Origin: Cinclus cinclus
Taxonomy: Eukaryota; Chordata; Aves; Passeriformes; Cinclidae
Direction of reading: 5' to 3'
Length of the DNA stretch: 64,000 bases
Assembly (NCBI RefSeq): GCF_963662255.1
Contig: NC_085052.1
Location: forward strand, 19,010,851-19,074,850
Shown here: positions 23,901 through 36,203 of the stretch, piece after piece
Layout: each line of letters begins with the position of its first letter
Position numbering within the stretch: position 1 is the first letter of the stretch
Position numbers and translations under genes: made by a program
The notes under the pieces: generated by a model
Told to the model about the DNA's origin: nothing
Databases searched by the model: none
Seen by the model: the letters and a program-made list of their open reading frames with translations, nothing else

Positions 23901-24964
23901 GTTTGCACAGGGCTGGGTGGTGCAAGCCATGATGCAAGAGACAACCTTGGAAATTTCCTGAATTACAGGGCTGGAGCCAGCTCCTGCTCTGGGGAAGGTG
24001 GATGCTGCGTCTCAGTCCATAAAGTCCCCGGAATGGGAGAAAGGGGCGAGAGACACACAAAGTCAGTAGTAAAAAGAAATGAAAGTCGGCAGCTCGCCAC
24101 AGTGGAGTGCAGACTCTGCAGAGCTGCCTCTTTTATTGGCACCCAGACTGGAGGGAGGTTTATGCTCTCAAACAAGCCAAATTGGAAATGGAGCACGGGC
24201 CAGAGCCCTGAAAGCAGGCTGCTGCTCCTGGTGGCAGGAAGGGTATGTGGACACCTGAAATCCTCTCCTTTTCCTCATATTTCTCTTCTCCATCCTTCCT
24301 CCTTTCCACCCATTTTTCACTGTCCCTCTTCCTGTCTCAAACCTTCCCCTTCCTGTGGCTGGGCTTGTCCCCCAGTGCTGATTTTCCCAACAGCTCCTGC
24401 CATCAACTAATACTGAGAACCCCTTTTGGTGGTGGAGATAGGCCAGTCTGCTCAAGGGCAGCCAGTCCGGGTGGCGCAGTGAGGTTGGGAGGAGGTATCT
24501 GTGGCCCTCTCTTTCTACTGCTTTTCTGCTAAATGTAGAGGGCCAATTTGCAGTACAGTGACAATGTGTTGCATGTCTGTCCTCATGTTTCTATTGTCCT
24601 ACTATTAGGAAGAGAGGAAGTGTGCAAGGACATGGCAGAATCAGAGCAAACAGCAGACATGATATTGAAAGAACAGAGCAGCCCCATTGCCCAAGCTGGT
24701 CCATTGTCTAGCATGGCAAGTTTTGGTTAGCAGCTGGATGCCAGATATGACATGAAAATAATTTGTTTATTAATGTGAAGCTTAAAGTCATAAAGGCAAT
24801 AGGTGGGGAGAATTGGGTGTTCATTCCTCAGCAAGTTCCCCAAGTCTGTGCTGAGCAGGGCACAGAGATCACTGTGATGCTCCAGGATCCAGCTCTGATG
24901 TGCTGAGTCTGTTCTGGGACATCCAGGTATGTCAATAAAAGAGCATTAGAAACCGAAGGTGAGA
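20991..24964. other. noncoding DNA, nothing recognised
   Basis: About 4 kb of unique sequence. Two of the longest minus frames of the window lie here (22565-23176 and 23452-24060, about 200 codons each). Both are crossed by long frames on the other strand and have Cys/His/Pro/Ser-rich random composition. No repeat, RNA gene or motif cluster recognised. Confidence 0.4.
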
Positions 24965-25110
24965 GATCAGTCACCAGCTACTCTGGGGACCTGAACTCTC
25001 TTCTCCAGCTGATTTTTTTCCAAGTAATTTCATTTATTCAATGCCTCAGTTTGCTGCCTGCAAAAAGCCCAAAGGGATTATGACATCTGTTGTCACATTA
25101 AAGTGGGGTC
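24965..25110 (+). mobile_element. possible MIR-like SINE fragment
   Basis: 'TCAATGCCTCAGTTTGCTGCCTGC' near 25038-25061 resembles MIR 'TGTGCCTCAGTTTCCCCATCTG', followed by AAAGGGATTATGACAT in place of 'AATGGGGATAATGATA'. The preceding 'GGGGACCTGAACTCTC' fits the upstream MIR core. Diverged; boundaries approximate. Confidence 0.4.
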
Positions 25111-25289
25111 TTGACTATGAGGAGGTCAGATACCATGGTGGGACTGTTTGCAGTCTGAAACAATACTCCCATCCCACGTGGTGCTCTGCAGCGTTGTTTC
25201 ATCTGCTGGGAAAAGGTCCTGCTAAAGTCAGCTCGGTGCTTATGGACTGTCTTCCAGCCAGCATGCAGGGAAATTGTTTGCTCTCTTTC

Positions 25290-25440
25290 TTTCCTCCAGT
25301 TTTGGCTGTTGAAGCAAAAACACATAATAAAGTAAAGAGGGTTTTAATGACAATCTGCCGGCATGTTTAATATTCCAGCTTGAGGAATGATCCAGTTATG
25401 TACTGGAGCCAAGGGAAGGGATGTCATTACTTCCAGTGCA
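25290..25440. promoter_or_regulatory. short candidate conserved noncoding element
   Basis: AT-rich block with ACATAATAAAGTAAAG and TTTTAATGACAATC (TAATGA at 25345-25350), then TTTAATATTCC. Weak but distinct from its surroundings. Confidence 0.3.
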
Positions 25441-26968
25441 CACTGAATCAGTGTCTTTGCAAAGAGAAGCAAACATCACAAAGGACCTGGCTGCTCACCA
25501 CTGACCCACAAAACAAAGCCATAGCTCCAACAGAATATTGAGCTTTAGATTCAGGGCTTGCTCTCTTGCAGTCACTGTGTTACAGACCCATGAAGAAAGC
25601 AGAACCTGGATGCTCTACGCAGCTTTACTGAGTATTCTTTCCCCCTGCAATGCTCAGTAAGGTTTTTTTCTCCTCAGGGAAAGGTACAGGAAGTTTTCTG
25701 TACAAAACCTTGGCATTTCCCAATTCAGGTCTGAGAGACAGATTCAGATGTGTGCTTTTGCTGCACCTCTTTGTAGCTGAGACTCTCACCACATCTGCTG
25801 GATTTATGGTCCCAAATTGGCTATGTCATCCAGTAATCCTTCCTGTGAACACAAATATTTGGACAACTCTCATTGTTTCAGAAGCAGACTAGCCTGTGTG
25901 GCTCCACTGACATTACCTACTCTGCCAGGCAGGTGGCTGCAGAGAAAACAGCTTATCTATACAGCGCATTGGAATGACAGAAGTGGATTCTTGATAGCAA
26001 AGAGGATGAGGGACCTCTGCATACAAGGACCAGTTACCCTTTTCAGCCCAACTGGCAGTGGAATCTAGTCTGGTCCTGCCATCAAATCAACACGGCATCT
26101 GCCTGGAGCAGAGCTGGATTTTGAACTAACTGGAGGTTGAATCCAGGGTACTTGTAGGGGTTCCACTGCTTCCAAATACTGAGGGTGAGGCAGAAAATCA
26201 GATGAAGAACCTAAGGGCTGTAATATGTCACAGAGTGCAAGGAGAGCTTCTCAAGAAGCGAAGCTACTGGTGTGGCAGAGCCAGAGACCTCTGGCAGCTG
26301 AAATCTTACTGACTGTTGAAAGCTTCCCAGCATTTTGGAGTCAGGATTTGAGAGTTAGTGTGCAGTAGTCAGCAAAATCACAGCAGGAATGTAACTGATT
26401 CATAGCATTGAATCCTTGTCCGAATGGAACAGGTCCACAAGGCCAGATGCTCGGGCTCCAAGTGGTAGCAGAGTTTATAGCTAGGTTGGAAAAAGGAAAG
26501 GTCAACTTGGGGGCAATGCCAAGTGAACGTCTGCTGTCTTTGTACTAAGGGGTCAGAGGCAAAAATATCTAAGAAAGGTGGAAAGAAAGGGTCTAGCTTA
26601 TGACACCAGCGAAGAGAGGACCCTCTCTTTCTCTTTAAGACAAAGTTGAGCATCTACTTTTCCCCAGGGGCTGACATCAGACTGTCTCCTTTGTAGGGGC
26701 CTGGCAGTCAGGTGTAAACCACCACGGCCTCGCTCCCTGCAGTAGCTGTGCTGGGGATGCAGTCCAGCAGATCTCACAGAGAGGCAAAGCTCGTTCCTCT
26801 TCGAATCGAGCAGGTGGTAGCAACCTGGTATTTCAGGCATGCTACCTTCATTCCCAACCACAGCTGAACCCCTGATGCAAGGAGACTTTACAAGACCCAT
26901 GAGAGATACCAAAAGGCTGACCCTTGCTGTCATTGGGAGGGAGGAACTTTCTGGTTACCTCTAAGCAA
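25441..26968. other. noncoding DNA, nothing recognised
   Basis: Unique sequence. A phrase near 26107-26150 (GCAGAGCTGGATTTTGAAC) faintly resembles a MIR core on the minus strand but is too short to assign. No exon-like frame. Confidence 0.4.
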
Positions 26969-26997
26969 AAAGGACAAAGCATTATAAGATATATTTA

Positions 26998-27035
26998 ATA
27001 AAACAAAACAAAACAAAACACACACACACACACAG
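26998..27035. repeat. (CAAAA)n followed by (CA)n
   Basis: Four CAAAA units pass directly into about eight CA units, giving a compound simple repeat of roughly 38 bp. It interrupts AT-rich, regulatory-like sequence on both sides. Confidence 0.9.
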
Positions 27036-27310
27036 AAGGGGAAAAAAAAGGAAAAGAGGCCAATGCACAGGAAGGTAATGTGTTCATTTGAATAATGGGC
27101 AAAATCAAATTAATTCTACATTAAATAGTTCTGAATAAAGGGTTTAAGTCAGCAGTTTCAAACTTGTTTTCCTTAATTACTTTCCGTGTTTAATGTCATT
27201 AAGAAGATTAAAAATTCATTAACAAGAGTAGTAAAGTGGCAAATCAGTAAAGCTATCACTCCAGGTTAAAAACTACGCTGAGGTTGACACTTTGTACACT
27301 TGCACAGGCG
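27036..27310. promoter_or_regulatory. candidate conserved noncoding element rich in TAAT cores
   Basis: Dense homeodomain-type cores: AATAATGG near 27091, CAAATTAATTC at 27106-27116, TTAATTA at 27173-27179, TTTAATGTCATTAAG at 27189-27203, and ATTCATTAAC near 27214. No repeats and no coding frame. The density of TAAT/ATTA words over 150 bp is well above the flanks. Enhancer function is inferred. Confidence 0.45.
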
Positions 27311-28589
27311 TTGTGTGGAATGCTCCTGGGGAGCTGGGATGGCTTTGGGGAGTCCTGCCAGCCCTCTCCAGCTAGGCCAACCAGGGAGGTAGCCAAAGGG
27401 CCAGCCTTGATGGAAGTGGCAACCAGTTTAACCATTAACTAAGCAAGACAGAAGGCAGCATTTAGCAGAAGGGCAGCATGGACTAGAAAAAGTGCAGCAG
27501 TATAACCCCTGAATATGGCTAGCATCACAAACAGACTCAACCATGGAGAATGGCAGGTATTACAGAGCAGTAAGGCGTGCTAAGGCAATCCAGTTGCTTG
27601 ATTGGCCTTGTGTCCTGAGCCCTCTGAGTGTGAAGGAGGGCACTGAGCACCAGGCAACCACCAGGCTGGCCTGTGGGGATCAGGCAGGATCGGGGGAGAG
27701 ATTTGGGGCATTTTTATTTCCTTTAGCCTTAAAAGATGCAAATATTCCTAGTCTCTAGGAGTGAGTACACAGCTTGAGAGCATAATAAGGCTTGTTTAGG
27801 GACTGCAACCAAAGCACACAACTCCATCAGCTTTGGGAATCCTGCCCATTGCTGCATTCCCAAAGAACCTCAAGGTGCTGGATGACACACAGATCCCCCT
27901 GCAGCCCATCCCAGGTGAGTGAGAGATCATCTTCACACAACAGCTCTGATTTAGATAAGCCAAGCAGGTGAAAGGCTCATGGAGACATGAACCCCAAATC
28001 ACCTAGCACTGCTGTTCCAGGGGCAGAAGGTAGGCTCTGATCTCTCCCTAGTACAGTGCAGCAGTCTGCTGGTGTCACCCCACAGCAGCACTGCAAAACT
28101 GGCCATGCTGGCCTTGCAGAACCAGCCTCCAAGAATCATGACATCAGCTGTTTAAAAATGGTCTCATTGTATCACTTTTTTTTCCCTATTTCTTGAGTTC
28201 CTAAGGGTTTTTTTTTTAATCTTTATCTTGAAAACGCTCCATTCTGGCACACAGGAGTGCAGAGCAATGAGCTGCCTGCAGCCCCACACTTGGATCACAC
28301 TTGGTGAGTCCCAGCCACGTATATTTGGCTGTGTGTCTCTGTGATGTGCAACACACAATGTGAAGGTTCTGGTCATTTGGGTTTTGAGGTGCAAAAGCTG
28401 GGATTGCAGGGCTGTGCCTGGGAATGGAGAGGGAATCAGAAAGCCACAGAGGTGTGCTGCCATATGACAGAGCAGCAACCGTGCTGCCCTGGCACCTGGT
28501 AAAGCACGCAACTGGCAGGAGTGCTCTGCACATTGTTAGTGCCTGTCAGCAAAGAGCTGGTTCCTACACGAGACTGCACAGACCCCAAG
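27311..28589. other. noncoding DNA
   Basis: Unique sequence with an octamer-type ATGCAAAT at 27736-27743 and T-runs at 28176-28183 and 28208-28219. No exon, RNA gene or repeat recognised. Confidence 0.45.
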
Positions 28590-28680
28590 AGCCCATTATC
28601 CTCAGTTATTAGGGGAAGAAACTGAGGCACGGAAGAGTCACTGATACGCACTGCTCAATTTCCCATGCAGGGAACTGTAG
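28590..28680 (-). mobile_element. MIR-like SINE fragment
   Basis: 'CCCATTATCCTCAGTTATTAG...GAAGAAACTGAGGCACGGA-GAGTCACTG' matches the minus-strand MIR signature 'TTATCCCCATTTTACAGATGGGGAAACTGAGGCACAGAGAGGTTAAGTGAC'. The AAACTGAGGCAC core is intact. About 90 bp, boundaries approximate. Confidence 0.6.
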
Positions 28681-29449
28681 GTAACACCCTTCTGCCTTCA
28701 CTTCCACATGCTTGCTTGCAGCCCAGGCTTCGGCAGCATCACTCTTAATCTGGAAAATAGCAGAGTCCACTTGGGAAAACCCATTATTTGAGGTCTGAAG
28801 CTGTAAGAAATAATAGAGTCAGTAGAAGGAGTGAAAAAATCTCCCAAATCCTTGAGCACAAAGGTATTACTAAGCCTAGGGTCATACATAAGGTCCCAAG
28901 ACAAGCAGCAGGTGGGTGCAGGAGAAAGGGGTATCCTCAGCTGAAGGCAGTGGGAAGTCTTTCACATGTTATGCACCAATCCCTTTTGCCTGCTCCCACA
29001 CATCCCAGGCCCCTGCCGTGTTGCAGAAACAAATTCTGAATTGTGCTGGGTTTACGTGCATTTCTTAGGATGCTCTTACCAACCAAACCAAGGCTGTAAG
29101 GGATCTGTGGGCTGCCCAGTGGCTGAATTTTCTTCTTCTTTTGCTTAGCAGAATAACACAAAGGTTTGACTTCTTTCTGCCCAGTTTTGGAATGGAAATG
29201 TTTTTGTCTTCAGTTTCCAAATTTTCCTGGGATCAGGAAGTCCCAGTCCTGCTCTGATGATCAGTGAAACAGAAAAACACATTTCCCCCCTATTTTTCCC
29301 CAGCTTTGATGAGGGGCTCCCATCTGCAAGGCCACACGTTTGTCCCGCTGCTCCCTCCCAGACACTGCAGGATCAAGCAAAAGCCCATTCTCACCACATC
29401 TCTTTGTTCCCCGGGGAAGTCATAGCAGCACTGTTTTGGGAGCAGGTGG
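28681..29449. other. noncoding DNA, nothing recognised
   Basis: Unique sequence. Short frames only; no motif cluster or repeat recognised. Confidence 0.45.
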
Positions 29450-29600
29450 GAGGAGGGAAGGACCTTTTTATTTATTTTTTTGCCCTCCCCTTTTATTCTT
29501 TTGCAAGCTTTAATTATAGAAGGACTGAATTTGAGCTGTTCCTGTCTTCTTCCTTCCTTCCCGGACAGCGTTTCTAACAAAGGCCTGTGGTTTGAGTTCG
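29450..29600. promoter_or_regulatory. weak candidate conserved noncoding element
   Basis: T-rich, with TTTTTATTTATTTTTTTGCC followed by GCAAGCTTTAATTATAGAAGG (TAATTA at 29511-29516) before GC-richer sequence. Tentative. Confidence 0.25.
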
Positions 29601-31060
29601 AGGTTTTTTTTTTTTTTTCCGTTTTCTTTTCCCCTCCAGAGATCTAAGGCCTGTAATGAGATACCAACACCCTCTCCTTCCTACAGCCCCCAAAACAAAC
29701 CCTCGGCCCCGCCAGCCCCTCCTTGTGCAAAGGCTCCAGCATCCCTCTCCTGCTCCCAGGGGAGGGAGGGCACCCGATACCAGTGCAGGGCTGCTGGCCC
29801 TTGCAGCCCGTCCTGGGAGGTGAACACGATAGAGTTACAAGGGAGAGCAGCTTGCAAACTGCTTCTGCTTTGATGAAGCCACGTTTCATTATCTCCCTCT
29901 CCCCCAAGTCCTTCCACAGTGAAAAATATCTTCTATTGTCTAGGCTAATTTGTTTTAGCCTTTTATTTAATTCCTTAACCTGTGTGCAAAACTCTTGGTC
30001 ACATTATTTTATCACCTGTCTCTCCCAGTCTTCTCCCAGTGCTGTGAAATGCAAGGGCAGGAGTCTCTGGGTGCCCTTCTTGCTATCTGTGCCCAGGGTC
30101 AAATCCTGAGATGTGAAGCCAGAGGGACTTGAAGCATACATCACCCTCAGCCCTCACTGATCAGCCTTTGTCTAGGAGGCAAGGTGCCTAAAATCGTCTG
30201 GAGGTTTGGCTCCCATGGCTCCATGCCGACCTGAGCAAGCTGCCAGGAGCGGTGGCCGTGCTGCTCACCGCCCCAAGTGTAGTTACACAGCCTAGGACAG
30301 CTGGGGAGGAGGACAGAGGGGAGCAAGATTCCTCACTCCAACACCTCTTTGCCTTCCTCTCAGTCACCTGTCCCCAGGTCTGTCTCTTTACCTGGAGGGA
30401 TGTGGTGGTTGCTGAAATCCTGTTTCAGTTTTGGTTCGGGTAGAGAAGGAAGGACAAGAAACCTGTAAGCTATTTTATTTGGATATTTTCCCTGTAGCAG
30501 AGGAGTGGCGCGTGGTGCCAGATGGCTGCATATCCCAGGGCACTGGGAAGGGGGCTGTGCCCGGTGCCTGGGTGTGGCCTGATGCCTGAGCTGCCTGTGC
30601 TCCCACTCTCCTCTGAGATGCAGAGGCTTGGAGAAATCACAGAGGGAAGCTGGGATAGGGAGGGTGTAAGGCAGGGGAGCATCCCTGCTCTGGCTCTGGC
30701 TCTACAGTGCTCTGTAGGGGAACAGCCAGGACTGCCCCACTGTGGATCCCTGAACAGCTCAGTGTGAGCACAGTCCAGTGCCATGGAGGTGACATGGGAT
30801 TCTGGTCATCTGCAGCTGCTCTGGCCATGGATAGGGACTTGAGGATAAAGTCACATGCCTTTCCTCATCACCTTCGTCCATGAGGAGGAGGGCACTGGAA
30901 AAAGGCATTTAGCAAGGGGCTGTTTTGCAGCAAGGAAGGGCTGGGGGAAAAGAGCTGAAGAGGGGAGGAGAGCAGAGCACTTGTCAGGCTGCCTTGAGCC
31001 AGACCCTTTCATGGAGGTGCAGGGGGATGGGAACACGGAGGGTCAACACTGTCTTCTCCA
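29601..31060. other. noncoding DNA
   Basis: Begins with a T15 run (29604-29618). The remainder is GC-moderate unique sequence. The plus frame 30855-31274 (139 codons) contains a Lys/Arg/Glu run produced by the purine repeat at 31061-31094 and is not a gene. Confidence 0.45.
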
Positions 31061-31094
31061 AAGAAGAAAAGAAAAAAAAAAAAGAGAGAGAGAA
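31061..31094. repeat. A-rich / (GA)n purine repeat
   Basis: AAGAAGAAAAG, A12 and GAGAGAGAGAA in succession, all purine on the plus strand. Confidence 0.85.
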
Positions 31095-31330
31095 TGCAGA
31101 AGGAAGACAAAGGGAAACAGGACTTGTTGGGAAGAAAATGGGGATGCTCAGGGATTGAAGCAGGCTGGGGTCCAACTTAATAAGAAGCGAACCAAAACAA
31201 AACCCAAACAAAAAGTGACTGGAATTGGCGGTGGGCACCCCCTCCCCCAGGCAGCCATCCCCAGAAGGCAGTGAAGCTGCCTTTTCAAACAGCCGCCTCA
31301 CAATAAATTCATGGCAGCCAGGGCTGGGAA

Positions 31331-31640
31331 ACAGGCTGCTGCAATTTAAAGGAAGCGTGGATTTGCATATTGAATTAAAATTAAGAGCTAATTATGCAAA
31401 TAAATTATGACATTTGGCAGGAGAATTTGCTTCAAGATCATTTATTACGTTCTTTTTATAACAGTGCGAGCGTTTAACGGTCAAAGACAATATTTTAAAG
31501 GAAAATTAACGCAAGATTATTAACCTAAAAACAATTCCACATTAATGAGATGTATTTCTCTTCAACTTCTCACACCTGGCTGCCTATTGATGCCCAGCCA
31601 GGACTGTCTCTTAATAATTGGCATTTTTTTGCAGGCAAAT
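31331..31640. promoter_or_regulatory. strong candidate conserved element with POU octamer pair
   Basis: ATTTGCAT (31361-31368) faces ATGCAAAT (31394-31401) 25 bp away in opposite orientation. The second is fused to TAATTA (31389-31394), giving a POU/homeodomain composite. Further sites are TAATGA (31543-31548), SOX-type AACAATT (31530-31536), a T-box-type TCACACCT (31570-31577) overlapping a CACCTG E-box, and TTAATAATTGG at the right edge. CpGs persist near 31448, 31467, 31471, 31478 and 31510. No repeats, no coding frame. Function inferred. Confidence 0.55.
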
Positions 31641-33120
31641 ATTGAATGAGGTGGTGAATGTTGCTTTGGACAAACTCACTCAGGAAAATTCCTTCAGGGT
31701 TTTAGCTTGCTGGTCTGTAAAGGAAAGTTTTGAAGGTCAAACATGTCTCATGTTTTTCTGTGCACTTGTACTGACCAGGTCTGGATGTGCTTGGGAGAAG
31801 ACACTGTGCTGTCTACCCCAGCTGCATGAGAATAAAACCTCCCCAGCTAAAATGTGCATAATTGCTTTTTGGAAGAGATATAAAGCAAAAGTGTAAGCCG
31901 TTTGCGGGCATTAAAGATCCTGTGCCCTTTTTTTCCCCAAGATCAGGAGTGGTTAACCCCGGTGTTCTGGCTCCCCTCCAGCCCAGATACTGCCACCTTC
32001 CCCCGGCCCTACACTGGGACTCTCAGGTAGGGCAGACACTGCTTTTCCCCTCCTGGGACACTGGTGTGCCAGTCACACGCTCCCACAGGGTCCTCTCATG
32101 AGGAGAATGGCTTCAGGAAAGCCCCACACAGGGGCCTGGGAAGGCTTGCTGGAACACTGAGGAATTCAGGTCCCTCCAGGACCTAGAAGATGCCCATTCC
32201 CAGCCATCAGCTGTTATAAACCTCTGGTCCAGGTCCAGCACACACAACTGAGGTGGTTGTCTACAGTCAGGTGAGCAGTTGTCTTTCTAGAGGATTGACT
32301 TCAATTAGGAAAGGTGCCCAACCACTTGGGCATGAAAGTATCTTTAAAAAAGAATTCTCAGGAAAGACAGCCTTGTGTTCCATCCAGCACTCTTGCTTTG
32401 CCTCTCTTTTCCAGGCAGAATGCTGGGGAGCTGGGAGGCTGTGTTTGCAGCCAGGTTATAGGAGCAGTTGTTGGGAGTTATGAGAGATCTGTATCCAGGA
32501 ATGACTAGAGGGGAACAAATTAGGTGGTTTAAGATATGAGAAAGAGACTTCGTCAAAGGTGATATGCTGCAGCCTGGCCAAGGAAAAACAGGACAATGTG
32601 TTACACATCCTTCAATCCTCTTCACTCCTGCTTTGCCTCCAATGTGGCTGTTGTCCACTGTGATCTACACCCTACTAGGGCAGGATGAGATGTGAGGACT
32701 TGGTTCTGGAGTTTCCTTTTGTTCCATTTCTTTACTCCTGTTTCTCATACGTTCCCTTACAAAGCCATCTGCCTTTGTTATAGCTGGGTTTTCCAGAATC
32801 CCACACCCTGATAAAGCTTTAGGGGATCCAGAGATTAAGGGGCATTTCTCTTCTGAGGCTGCTCAAAGTCTGTCTTTCATGATTCTCCCACATCCCCTCT
32901 CAAGGGACTTTTCTCCTCTCAAGTTCAAGGTGGAGAGGACATTCCCTGCTAAATCAGTCCTGGCAGACAGCACGCAATGGTGTGTGGAGCCAACCACAGG
33001 TAAGAAATTGTGTTGCAATAAATGAAAGGTTTGGAGCCAGACAAAATGTGTGACATTCGAAGTTCTCAGCTCTCCTCCCTCAGAAAGGCAATCTGTGACT
33101 TCTGGACCCTCCTTAATGAC
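31641..33120. other. noncoding DNA, nothing recognised
   Basis: Unique sequence with no repeat family or exon-like frame. Confidence 0.45.
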
Positions 33121-33480
33121 CCAGAGCCGGATGGAAAATAATATTAATAATAATAAAAGAAACAAAGAAGGGGCTGGCGCATTTTTTAAATAAAGAAATT
33201 TCCCTCATCTTGCGGTTAATTTAAAAGGTTTATTTCTTGAAATGAATCCTCTTCATCAAATCTCCGATCCTTGAAAATCAGTGCAACCTGCCTCTGTGGA
33301 TAATGAATTGATTTGTAATGTAAATTATATAAAACACCCTCCCCGCCAGCATTTGTGTGTGAGTGTGTTTAATCTAAAGCGTTTAAGTCTGAAAATGAGC
33401 TTCTCCATCAAAAGTCTCGATTCCATTTACATTTCTTGCATACGAGTCAATTTGTGCCTGACCCAGTCTATAAATCACTG
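33121..33480. promoter_or_regulatory. candidate conserved noncoding element
   Basis: Long AT-rich block: AATATTAATAATAATAAAAG (33140-33159), GCGGTTAATTTAAAAGG, TAATGAATTG (33301-33310), TTGTAATGTAAATTATATAAAA, TTTAATCTAAAGCG. Scattered CpGs (33179, 33213, 33265, 33344, 33380, 33419, 33443) contrast with CpG-poor flanks. No exon-like frame. Function inferred. Confidence 0.45.
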
Positions 33481-34989
33481 CCAAGGAGTGCTGTGTCTGT
33501 ACCTCTCCTCTTCCCCCACTCCCCTCCCCTCCTTCTCCCATCCTTGCACATGCAATGTTCAAAAAGGCAGCTGTGGATACTGCCTAAAAATGGTGTGGTT
33601 CCCAGTTCTCCAGCAGAGATTGACCACTGGAGAAGGAACCCCAGCTCAGAGAGATGTGCAGTGTGGGCACTTAGCAGGTAGGTGAAGAAAGGGAAGGAAG
33701 GCAAGTCCTCCTCAGGTTCTGCTGGCTGCTTTGGAAGGAACTCCCAAGGGAAGGTGCCCTTTCTCTTGGTGGCTCCTTTCCAACATGTATTTGCTTGGCC
33801 ACTAAAGGAGTCTATGGCTTAATGGCACTAGAGGGTGAAGTCTTCTACTGGTGCACAGCAACACAGCCCTCTAAATTCCATGAAATGGGAATTACTTGCA
33901 TCAGCAGAGCCTTTAATGTTATACTTATGTCCCCAGCTGTTTGATCATGCCAAGTTTTATCCTTCATCATGCCATTGGTGGTGAGTTGACATGGACCGTA
34001 TCTCCTTATCTTGCCTCCTGGTGCTAAAACCAGTGGGAGTAGCCTCTGGGAATTAGGGGCTCCCCTCGCTGGTTGGAATTCCATATGACAAATGCCTGTG
34101 GACCTTTCAGAGAGCAGGGAAAATAACAGCAGTGGTATCTTCACCAGAAAAGTCTGCTGACCTATCTGGGTACTGACATTAGAAGGGGTTTAGTAACAAT
34201 TCACTTGAGAGAGCTGTTGGAGATCCACATTTCCCTATGTATTTTCACACAAAGATCTACAGCACCAGTTTAACCAGTCTTTTTTTCTTGGATTCTCTTG
34301 CTCTCTCTTTTCCCATAGCAGAAGGATGCCTGAAAGTGTTAAGAAATTAGGACATCAAATCTATCCAGGTATCCAAAAGAGCATGAGACGAAGAACTGGA
34401 CCAGTGGCCACCTATGCTACCCAAGGCCACCTAATGTGCTGCATCTGTGAGCCTTGACTTGCCCTAACATTGCTATCTCTGAGCACTTCTCAGAAGTGAG
34501 CTCCATCCATTGCCATCTATCTGGTCTGGCACTCACTAAAATGAGAAAGATTGATGTCCAGCAAAACAAAGTGAAAACTCAGCTTGAGTCAGGAGGGCAA
34601 TGTGAGGTAAATCTTCCAAAAAGACTTATATTGGTACTTATTACCAAAGGCTTCCTGTCTGTGCCTTGTTTATTTACCTTTGAAATAGGGTTAATCCCTC
34701 TTTTCTCCCAGCTTTTCCCAGTTCCCACACCAGGTCTCAGAGTGTGGGGTGTATGTTACTGTATGAATGTGCAGTCCTGAGCATGATGGGGCTTCTGGCA
34801 TTGGAGGAGCCCTATGAGCTGCTATAATACAAATAGTAGGAAGAGTTTTTCCTCAAGATTACCCCAGGGAATTGAGGTCAGACTTTCAGTGGAGGAAGAC
34901 ACAAACCTATTACCAGTTTCTGTGGGGACTAATGCAATTTGCACTTTGTTAGAGGAACTCACAGTGATTTGTACACATTAATTACTCCT
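33481..34989. other. noncoding DNA with pyrimidine tract
   Basis: A C/T tract at 33500-33542 carries several CCC runs, so the minus strand is G-rich. The rest is unique. No exon or repeat recognised. Confidence 0.45.
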
Positions 34990-35165
34990 TGCAGCATCCC
35001 AGCTGGATAAATATTATTACCTTCATTTTACAGAAAGGGTAACTAAGATGTAGAGAAGTTCATTTGTTCGACTACAGCTGTACAGCATGCCAATGACGGA
35101 AGCCAGAAATAAAGCATAAGAGGACTGATTGTCAGTCCCTTCCTGCTCTAAAACTGTGGGTTCCA
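34990..35165 (-). mobile_element. MIR-like SINE fragment, best preserved of the set
   Basis: 'ATATTATTACCTTCATTTTACAGAAAGGGTAACTAAGATGTAGAGAAGTTCATTTG...' tracks the minus-strand MIR core ('ATTATCCCCATTTTACAGATGAGGAAACTGAGGC...AAGTGACTTGCC'). It continues as 'CAATGACGGAAGCCAGAAAT...GGACTGATTGTCAGTCCCTTCCTGCTCTAAAACT', matching the upstream part. About 175 bp, boundaries approximate. Confidence 0.65.
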
Positions 35166-36203
35166 AACATATTTTTTTTCCCAGAACATCACAAGCAGAG
35201 AAGGCAGCCGTGCCTCCTGGCTGGGCTGGGTACCACTGTGGTGGGGATTGGGTACTGGGGGTGGTGCATGAAACACAGCCTGGGAAGCACCGCTTCGAAC
35301 CCCAGCATGCAGAGCCTCGCAACGATGGGAGGAGGAAATGAAAGTGCAATTAGCTGGAAACAAATGAATTTGTGTTGCATATATTTCCCAAGCTGATGGG
35401 TTGGTGAATGAACCACTCGTTATTTCATGGAGCAGCATCTCTAAAGATCTGTAGAACAACTTGGAAAAAACCCAGCTTTTCTCTTTTGACATTTTTTTTC
35501 AATATTTCTGGATGCAGTCTGCTCTAGTTTCAAGCATAGCTACTGTTGTATTTCCATTTTCTTTTCATGAAAAGGAAATTCTGAAAAAGTTTTGTAGTTT
35601 TTTAGTTGTTTGAACTTCTCACCCTCAATTTTTCAAGGTCTCATGAGTGCTGTGTTGGCAGGATCTGCATATGGCCTACATAACTAAAATATTTTGTTAC
35701 CTAAATATCAAGCCATTTTTATTCCTGTTTTCCTATTTTTCTTGTACTAGGTGAGTTAAAAACAGATGATGTTTCCCTGTCCAGAAATATTTAACTTCAG
35801 CCAGAGATGCAAAATGAAACAGACAACACAAAGCAGCATCAAAAATAGGAAATGAAAGTGAATAGTGGTTTGATCATTAATTTGTTTTTATGGTTGTTGA
35901 GGGTGAGTACCTTTAAAATCAAAATCCTTTTTTTCTACAAGAGAAAAACATGTTCAGAAATTTTCCAGCTGTCTGTAATCAATTGCATTTTTCTTACATG
36001 GTGAACAGAGGAATTAGATATTATGAGCAGCAGATAAGCCTACAAGATGGGACCAGAGTGGTGAAGCTCCTGTGTGTGCTTCCCAGAGGTGGCAAAACTT
36101 GGATTCTCCAAGTAAGATGGATCTGAGAGTACAAAAACACAAGTGTTCTATTTAGTTGGTCCTTATTTAGTCAGTCTTAAATATATTTAAACTGGTATCC
36201 TGT
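35166..36203. other. noncoding DNA
   Basis: GC-moderate to 35350, then strongly AT-rich to 36000 with AAATTCTGAAAAAG and AATTTTTCAAGG-type words resembling the old AT-rich repeat style at 20511-20990. No exon; no family assigned. Confidence 0.4.

Noticed and set aside
23452..24060. Minus-strand open frame of about 202 codons
   Set aside because: Same pattern: overlapping frames in two registers on the same strand, no domain.
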